Source: Deltaproteobacteria bacterium
Lineage (GTDB): Bacteria; Bdellovibrionota; UBA2394
Direction: 5' to 3'
Assembly (NCBI GenBank): GCA_017302715.1
Contig: JAFLCD010000005.1
Span: 1 to 64,000, forward strand
Length of the DNA: 64,000 bases
Part shown: positions 59,212 through 64,000 of the stretch, one piece after another
How positions within the stretch are numbered: position 1 is the stretch's first letter
Layout of the letters: each line of letters begins with the position of its first letter
Notes under the pieces: generated by a model
The model's database searches: none
Told to the model about the DNA's origin: nothing
Seen by the model: only the letters and a program-made list of their open reading frames with translations
Position numbers and translations under genes: made by a program

Positions 59212-62052
59212 TTATTCTGCAAATGGGCAAAGACTTCGAAATTCGCACCATTGGCAGTGAAATCCCGGCTTCGCGTCAAAGTTCTGGGCTTGAATCTGAG
59301 AAGCTATCTTCAAAATTCGCTCTTTCGTTACCTCAAGATCTTTATCGGTTCGAGTCGAACTTAAGCTTTGATTATCGTAAATGTAATACAAAACGAGCTC
59401 TTTTAAGTTCCATCCGAGAACTTCTTTTGCGGCGAGTGCATAAATCGAAAGTTGCAAAGATTCATCTGCGAATTTTCTGTCTTTTGCGTTTTCGTTCGAT
59501 TTTGATTTACCGGTTTTATAATCGATAATCACAATTCCATCTTTAGTTTGATCGGCGCGGTCGATTTTTCCGGTGACCAGATGTTCGCCGATCTGCAATC
59601 GAAAAGGTTGTTCAACGGCAAAAGGAATAGGAAACTTTTCTTCGTGAAGATCAAAATAAGCGCCGAGCTTTTCTCTTCCGAGGTTATGATCAAAAGCACT
59701 TAAGCCGGCGTTATCTTTTTGAAGATTCAAAAATTCGTTATCGAAATATGTTATTAAATTTTCTTTTATCGGTTCGTTACCATTTTTAATGCCCAAGAAA
59801 AACTTTTCTAAAGCCGAGTGCACAGCAGCACCCACTAAGAGCGAGGGGGAAGACGGAACGGGAATTTTAATATCGTAAGTAAATCGATACTGAAGAGGAC
59901 AAGTTTCGTATTTATCGAGTTGAGTAAATGAAAGTTTTAAAGATTGAACTGGAGAAGCCACTTTCATTTCTGGCTTTTTTATACGACTAAAAATATCGCG
60001 TTGAGGTGTTAAGAAAGTTTCGGTAGCAGACGAAGGTCTTTCAATCACATCAAATCTAGGCAGTAAATTTTTAAGATCTTCTGTAATAAACGAACTCGGC
60101 CGAGTGCCTTTCTTTTCGATGGTCGTCAGAGTGAGAGAGTTTTTGGCGCGAGTCATCGCCACATAAAAAAGTCTTCGCTCTTCTTCGTTGTGCATTTCTT
60201 TGGTGCCAGAAGGTTCTCGCTCCAAATTCTCAGGAAATTTCCACGTCGCCTGTCTAAAATTTTGAGGAAATCTTCTTCCCACCAAAGATAAAATAAAAAC
60301 ATTCTCAAATTCAAGGCCTTTGCTGGCGTGCACGGTGAGCACGGGAATTCGGTCCTCAGCTACGTCTGTGGAACCTTCTTCGTCCAAAGTGAGTTCGCGT
60401 CGAGCAAAAGATTCTAAAAGTGGAAAAAGATGCTGAAGCTCTTTTTCGGGTTGAATTTTTTCCCACTCGGCTAGTTGCGAGTGAAAACGGCCTAAGATTT
60501 TTAAAGTCTGAGTATCGTTCTCAAGTAAAAACGCGATGGCTTTAGATTGTTGATAAATTTGCAGCAAAATTTCTGAAGCTGATTTTCTAAACGAAAGTCC
60601 ATGAAGAGATTTGTAGAGCTCGAAAAATTCTTTAAGGGAATTTTTTGCAGAATCCGAAATTTCTAAATCATTCGATTTTTCTAAAATCTCTATCACTGGC
60701 GTCTTGCCCGACGTGGATCTACAAATTTTATAAATATCATCCGCCGAAAATCTTAAAAAAACCGAATCAAGTAAGCGCAAAAATGAAATCGAGTCATCCG
60801 GTCGCATCAGAATTTTAAAAAACGCCATGACATCTCGAACAATTTCTTGATCAAAGAGCATCAGCGAGGCTTTGGCTTCGAGAGGTAAATTTCTCTTTTT
60901 CGCCTCGGCTAATAAAAAATCGGCGTGACTATGAGCGCGAACTAAAACTCCAATCGAATTTGGCTTTGTTCCTGAATCAAGAAGCTTTTGAATTTCATCA
61001 GCAACCGCTATTGCTTCATCTTCAAAACTAGATGCTTTAATCAATTTAACAGCGCCTTGAGATTTTTTTGTCGATTTTAATTTTTTATCAGCGCGAAATC
61101 GATGATCTCCATTGGCTCGAATAAGTTCACTGGCGGCGTCCAAAATTTCTGGAGAAAGTCTATAGGTCTGATCGAGTTCCACTGTTTTTAAATTGGGAAA
61201 TAGATCTTTAAAAAATTGAAAAGCCGAATACGAAGCTCCTCGAAATCTATAAATCGACTGATCATCGTCTCCGACCGCAGCAATATGCGCTGTAGGGGAT
61301 GCGATCATTTTTAAAAGCTGAATTTGAGTCCAATTGGTGTCTTGAAATTCATCTATCAAAAGAGCGTCGTAAGATTTTTGTACTTCTTCGCGAACGATTG
61401 CAAAATCTTGCAAAATTCTTAAAGCGCAGAGAACTGAATCTCCAAAGTCGATAAATCCTTTTTCAAAGCAAAATCCTTGATAGGCATTGTAAAGATCTCC
61501 GAGCGCCATCCATTCAGATTTGATTTGTTCTTCATCCGACGTCGAGTTCGGCATATCGCTTGCGAATCGAATAATATCCTCAGGCCATAGACCTTCGTCT
61601 TTTGCTTTCTGAAAAAATTCTAAGAGGTCATCGATGATGGGTTCAAAATTAGAAGTTTTCATGAAAGGCTGAAGGGGAAGCTGGCCCGACATTTGTCTGA
61701 AAAATAAATGAGACTCAGCCTCGGTCATCATTCGAACTTTTTGTTTAAGGCCCAAACGAAAGCCGTGTCTTTGCACAAGATCTGCACAGAAAGCGTGAAG
61801 AGTAGAAACATTTACGTTTGAAGACCCGCTGGTATGACTTAAGCGATCCTCAATTTCGAGCGTGGCCTTTCTTGAAAAAGTGATGGCTAGAATTTTTTCA
61901 GGTTTAATTCCGCTTTGAATAAGCTGAGAAATTTTTGCAATCAAAACGGATGTTTTACCGGTCCCTGGACCCGCCAAAATAAGCAAAGCCCCTGAAGAGC
62001 TTAAAATAGCCTCTCTCTGAGAGGGGTTAAAGCGGCTAAGGTCCTCGGCCAT
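59212..62052 (-). CDS. UvrD-like helicase fused to RecB-type PD-(D/E)XK nuclease
   Basis: 946 aa. The N-terminal superfamily 1A helicase core has FNPSQREAILSSSGALLILAGPGTGKTS (Walker A Lys33), ITFSRKATLEIEDRL, LLIDEFQDTNWTQ, VGDDDQSIYRFRGA, LDQTYRLSPEI and VLTVHASKGLEFENVF, ending RRLFYVAMTRAK. The C-terminal about 200 residues are a RecB-like nuclease (GKIDRADQTKDGIVIIDYKTGK) with cysteines TCPLQYRF and HCQWCEFRSLC (CX2CX5C), a likely [4Fe-4S] cluster as in AddB/Cas4-type nucleases. The single-chain helicase-nuclease probably processes DNA ends in repair. Confidence 0.91.
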   Translation of the reverse strand: MAEDLSRFNPSQREAILSSSGALLILAGPGTGKTSVLIAKISQLIQSGIKPEKILAITFSRKATLEIEDRLSHTSGSSNVNVSTLHAFCADLVQRHGFRLGLKQKVRMMTEAESHLFFRQMSGQLPLQPFMKTSNFEPIIDDLLEFFQKAKDEGLWPEDIIRFASDMPNSTSDEEQIKSEWMALGDLYNAYQGFCFEKGFIDFGDSVLCALRILQDFAIVREEVQKSYDALLIDEFQDTNWTQIQLLKMIASPTAHIAAVGDDDQSIYRFRGASYSAFQFFKDLFPNLKTVELDQTYRLSPEILDAASELIRANGDHRFRADKKLKSTKKSQGAVKLIKASSFEDEAIAVADEIQKLLDSGTKPNSIGVLVRAHSHADFLLAEAKKRNLPLEAKASLMLFDQEIVRDVMAFFKILMRPDDSISFLRLLDSVFLRFSADDIYKICRSTSGKTPVIEILEKSNDLEISDSAKNSLKEFFELYKSLHGLSFRKSASEILLQIYQQSKAIAFLLENDTQTLKILGRFHSQLAEWEKIQPEKELQHLFPLLESFARRELTLDEEGSTDVAEDRIPVLTVHASKGLEFENVFILSLVGRRFPQNFRQATWKFPENLEREPSGTKEMHNEEERRLFYVAMTRAKNSLTLTTIEKKGTRPSSFITEDLKNLLPRFDVIERPSSATETFLTPQRDIFSRIKKPEMKVASPVQSLKLSFTQLDKYETCPLQYRFTYDIKIPVPSSPSLLVGAAVHSALEKFFLGIKNGNEPIKENLITYFDNEFLNLQKDNAGLSAFDHNLGREKLGAYFDLHEEKFPIPFAVEQPFRLQIGEHLVTGKIDRADQTKDGIVIIDYKTGKSKSNENAKDRKFADESLQLSIYALAAKEVLGWNLKELVLYYIYDNQSLSSTRTDKDLEVTKERILKIASQIQAQNFDAKPGFHCQWCEFRSLCPFAE

Positions 62053-62074
62053 CGAGAGACATTAGCCGAGGTCG

Positions 62075-62102
62075 TTGACAAACGCCTAGAGACTATTAGT
62101 TT
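62075..62102 (+). promoter_or_regulatory. Sigma-70-type promoter of grpE2, predicted leaderless
   Basis: -35 TTGACA (perfect, 62075-62080), 16-bp spacer, -10 TAGTTT (weak, 62097-62102). Seven bases separate the -10 from the ATG at 62110. Confidence 0.4.
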
Positions 62103-62109
62103 TCATCTT

Positions 62110-62751
62110 ATGGCCCAAAAACAACATCAAAAACCAGAAGTCGAAATGAAGAATCCTGAACTTGAGGCAGACCAGAATCAAGAGCCGATCGAAGAAATGG
62201 AAGCTGCCAAAAAAGAAGCCGCAGCCGCCGAGCAACGAGAAAAAGAGCGAGAGCTCGAAGAATTAAGAAGTGTTCTTCGTATTAAAGAACTGGAGGCAAA
62301 GGTTTCTGGATATGAATCAAAGTTAAGTGATATCCGCGCTTACGTAAAAAAGATGGAAGAGGAAGTTTCACAGATTCGTTTTCGAGCCGAGAGAGATCTT
62401 CAAAAAAATTTAGATCAACAGAACGCAAAAATTTTTATGAGTTTGCTTCCGATCGTTGATAATTTTGATCGTAGTCTCCAGGCCGCAAGCGGCGAAAGCG
62501 CTTCTGCTTTTTCAGATGGAATGCAGATGATCTATAAACAGCTCAAAGATTTTCTCGCCAAATCAGGGCTAGAAAAAATCGAGGCTAATGGCACTGCGTT
62601 TGATCCCCAATTTCATGAGGCCGTGGCCGCACGAGCTGTTGATGAGAAAGATTTGGATGATGTTATCGTGGAAGAAGTTCAGGCTGGATACAAATACAAA
62701 GACCAAGTGATTCGACCAGCCCAAGTCGTGGTGGGAAAGCTTGCCAACTAG
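62110..62751 (+). CDS. grpE: GrpE-like nucleotide exchange factor (second of two)
   Basis: 213-aa second GrpE. The charged N-terminal helix is Glu/Lys-rich (about 1-75, likely coiled coil). The long helix (IRAYVKKMEEEVSQIRFRAERDLQKN) and the beta domain (LEKIEANGTAFDPQFHEAVAARAV, VQAGYKYKDQVIRPAQVVV) match the family. It is not next to a dnaK in this window. The other GrpE (15234) is. The partner Hsp70 may be elsewhere or shared. It is followed, overlapping by 11 bases, by an uncharacterised gene. Confidence 0.9.
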   Translation: MAQKQHQKPEVEMKNPELEADQNQEPIEEMEAAKKEAAAAEQREKERELEELRSVLRIKELEAKVSGYESKLSDIRAYVKKMEEEVSQIRFRAERDLQKNLDQQNAKIFMSLLPIVDNFDRSLQAASGESASAFSDGMQMIYKQLKDFLAKSGLEKIEANGTAFDPQFHEAVAARAVDEKDLDDVIVEEVQAGYKYKDQVIRPAQVVVGKLAN

Positions 62752-63373
62752 TAAGCGGCGACCGCATTATGGAATCTTAGCTCATCTTTTAAAAACGCTT
62801 GTGACCGAGCGCTTTAAAAAAATGGCTAAAGATGAAGTTCTTTTTAAATTTCTTTCAGCGCGTGTTGACCCTGCAATTTTGGTTGATCATGCACTTCAAT
62901 CTGAGCGCGAAGCTCTCGATTTAGCTGAAATGAGTTTACTCGAACTGGTCGATGAAGAACGAATGCAAGATATTTTAAAAAAATCTGCAGATAAAATTCA
63001 GCATTTATTTCAAAACATTTTTGGCGATGATCGAGCGAAAGAATTTATTTCAGAAGATTTATTAAACCAAAGAATGCTTTGGCTTCGTGTGCGCGTGGAA
63101 TTTTATCGAAAGTGGCTGAGCTATTCAGAAAAAGTAAATTCACCAACTGAGCTCGCTGTAAAAACATTTCGTTCGACAAAAAATTTTGATGCAAATTTGA
63201 ATCGGCTTTTTAAAGCTGAAAAAGATTTTGCCGAAGAAACGGTGAGTGCAACCCATTCTCTACATCGATTTTTAATGAGAAAGCAGCTAGATCACGAGAT
63301 CAAAAGCTTTGAAGACATTTGGACAGATTTTAAAGTCGAAGCCTTTAAAAAGTTCGCTGAGCTTCCCGAGTAG
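62741..63373 (+). CDS. Uncharacterised protein coupled to grpE2
   Basis: 210 aa, not recognised. Predicted mostly alpha-helical and charged, without signal peptide or membrane segments. The frame starts at TTG within the last codons of grpE2 (11-base overlap) with GGTGGG just upstream; the first ATG is 83 bases later (MAKDEVLFKFL). No cysteines. The overlap implies a partner or substrate of GrpE2/Hsp70, but this is inference. Confidence 0.65.
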   Translation: MPTSKRRPHYGILAHLLKTLVTERFKKMAKDEVLFKFLSARVDPAILVDHALQSEREALDLAEMSLLELVDEERMQDILKKSADKIQHLFQNIFGDDRAKEFISEDLLNQRMLWLRVRVEFYRKWLSYSEKVNSPTELAVKTFRSTKNFDANLNRLFKAEKDFAEETVSATHSLHRFLMRKQLDHEIKSFEDIWTDFKVEAFKKFAELPE

Positions 63374-63473
63374 GTTTTTAAGTTCCTAATATTTCAAGAG
63401 ATTTTACCCCACCCATGAGCTTTGACTTATCGTGTTACTCTAAAGATGTGTGGCTGTTCAGTGAGAGGGGTAT

Positions 63474-63833
63474 ATGCAGCGCCAGCGAAAATCACCACGT
63501 TTCTTAGTAGGACCGAATTTTCCGCTTACGGCTCATATTCCGCAAAGTTCATCTAAAATTCACAAACTTAGAACGATTGGTACAAATGGAGTTGGATTTT
63601 ATGCGAGCAATCGCGATGCAAAACTTCTTCAGTCGGGCGAAGTGGATATTCATTTAACTTTGGGTGGTGCAAAGATTCAGCTCAAAGGAAAAATTCAATA
63701 CTGCCAATTTCTTCCTAAGTCGGCGGTGAATTTTTTAGGGGTTGAATTTTTAGACTGCGATCAACGAACAAATCTCATTATCAAAACTCTTTTAGAAGGC
63801 GCACTTCAAAAGGGTCATCTCATCATTACTTGA
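63474..63833 (+). CDS. PilZ-domain-like protein with degenerate c-di-GMP motif
   Basis: 119 aa. Its start RKSPRFLVGPNFPLTAHI holds the RXXXR part of PilZ domains and the end NFLGVEFLDCD is typical of the PilZ barrel. The second half of the c-di-GMP site, normally DXSXXG, reads TIGTNGVGF, so the Asp/Ser pair is replaced. It may bind c-di-GMP weakly or not at all and act by protein contact. Ribosome site GAGAGGGG directly before the ATG. It stands alone on the plus strand. Confidence 0.75.
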   Translation: MQRQRKSPRFLVGPNFPLTAHIPQSSSKIHKLRTIGTNGVGFYASNRDAKLLQSGEVDIHLTLGGAKIQLKGKIQYCQFLPKSAVNFLGVEFLDCDQRTNLIIKTLLEGALQKGHLIIT

Positions 63834-63922
63834 TCAGTTTCACAGGCTCCGGGGTCAAATACTTCATTTTTGCAGTGAAGAACTTGGCTCTACGCGAAGC
63901 CTTCGGCTAGGCTTTTAACTTC

Positions 63923-64000
63923 ATGATCCCGGTTAGATTTCTTACAGCGGCATCTCTTTTTGACGGACATGATGCTGCTATCAATGTCATTCGTCGCGTT
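63923..64000 (+). CDS. icmF: IcmF-type fused acyl-CoA mutase, N-terminal fragment (3' end outside window)
   Basis: Only the first 26 codons are inside the window. They read [20 protein letters not shown] then IRRV, the start of the cobalamin-binding domain of the fused isobutyryl-CoA/methylmalonyl-CoA mutase family (IcmF), where DGHD includes the cobalt-ligand His. The enzyme isomerises branched acyl-CoAs and would fit with the leucine/branched-chain degradation genes in the window. The identity rests on this short stretch. Confidence 0.7.
   Translation, partial: MIPVRFLTAASLFDGHDAAINVIRRV

Overview
The window is a densely packed stretch of bacterial chromosome with AT-leaning base composition (low-to-mid 40s % GC judged by eye). 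It fits a Gram-negative bacterium of the Bdellovibrio-like branch (Bdellovibrionota or former Deltaproteobacteria). The Gram-negative evidence is BamD, several Sec-exported proteins and lipoproteins, PilT and Tad pilus ATPases, and sigma-54-type promoters. Two Lon proteases, two GrpE proteins, and lysine- and leucine-degrading pathways suit an amino-acid-consuming, possibly predatory lifestyle. The assignment is an inference. No prophage, insertion sequence or CRISPR array was seen.

Layout. 1-2272: end of a Tad pilus locus (cpaF, tadB). 2273-9313: small exported proteins, a lipase-like hydrolase, pilT and the first lon. 9334-15164: alaS, then a leftward TPR/bamD/rlmE group and hemW. 15234-19324: grpE, dnaK and a periplasmic-binding lipoprotein. 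19343-22311: an aldehyde dehydrogenase and lysine aminotransferase pair (lysine to aminoadipate). 22350-26886: a DciA-like protein, DUF1015, purD, a MazF-type toxin-antitoxin pair and a divergent sigma-54 gene for a coiled-coil exported protein. 26907-32935: leftward operon dnaX-cutA-lon2-purH. 33029-36430: terC, a propeller-like exported protein, tRNA-Ser(GCT), SRP RNA and ygfZ. 36509-41291: a peroxiredoxin with a histone-like tail, exported proteins of unknown function, a GH15 glucoamylase and a LysE-type exporter. 41310-45814: three tRNA genes with hairpin repeats, a 50-aa membrane protein, and a glycosyltransferase/deacetylase/GT39 cluster that resembles lipid-carrier-dependent envelope decoration. 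45880-53436: a delta-60-repeat protein and the leucine-degradation genes (mccB, a lipoprotein, methylglutaconyl-CoA hydratase, mccA, HMG-CoA lyase). 53457-64000: membrane and exported proteins, tRNA-Leu, hisS, a receiver protein, a helicase-nuclease, a second grpE, a PilZ-like protein and the first 26 codons of an IcmF-type mutase.

The most interesting signals lie between genes. Good sigma-54 (-24/-12) promoter matches precede five genes for exported proteins of unknown function. Three of these upstream regions share the 9-mer GATGTCCCA inside a related 18-bp site, which suggests one regulon under one enhancer-binding protein. Several housekeeping genes have a -10 box 6-8 bp from the ATG, which predicts leaderless mRNAs. 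Four of the five tRNA genes are accompanied by hairpin repeats. The 3' end of tRNA-Leu is duplicated so that the copy supplies the last codons and stop of the neighbouring exported-protein gene.
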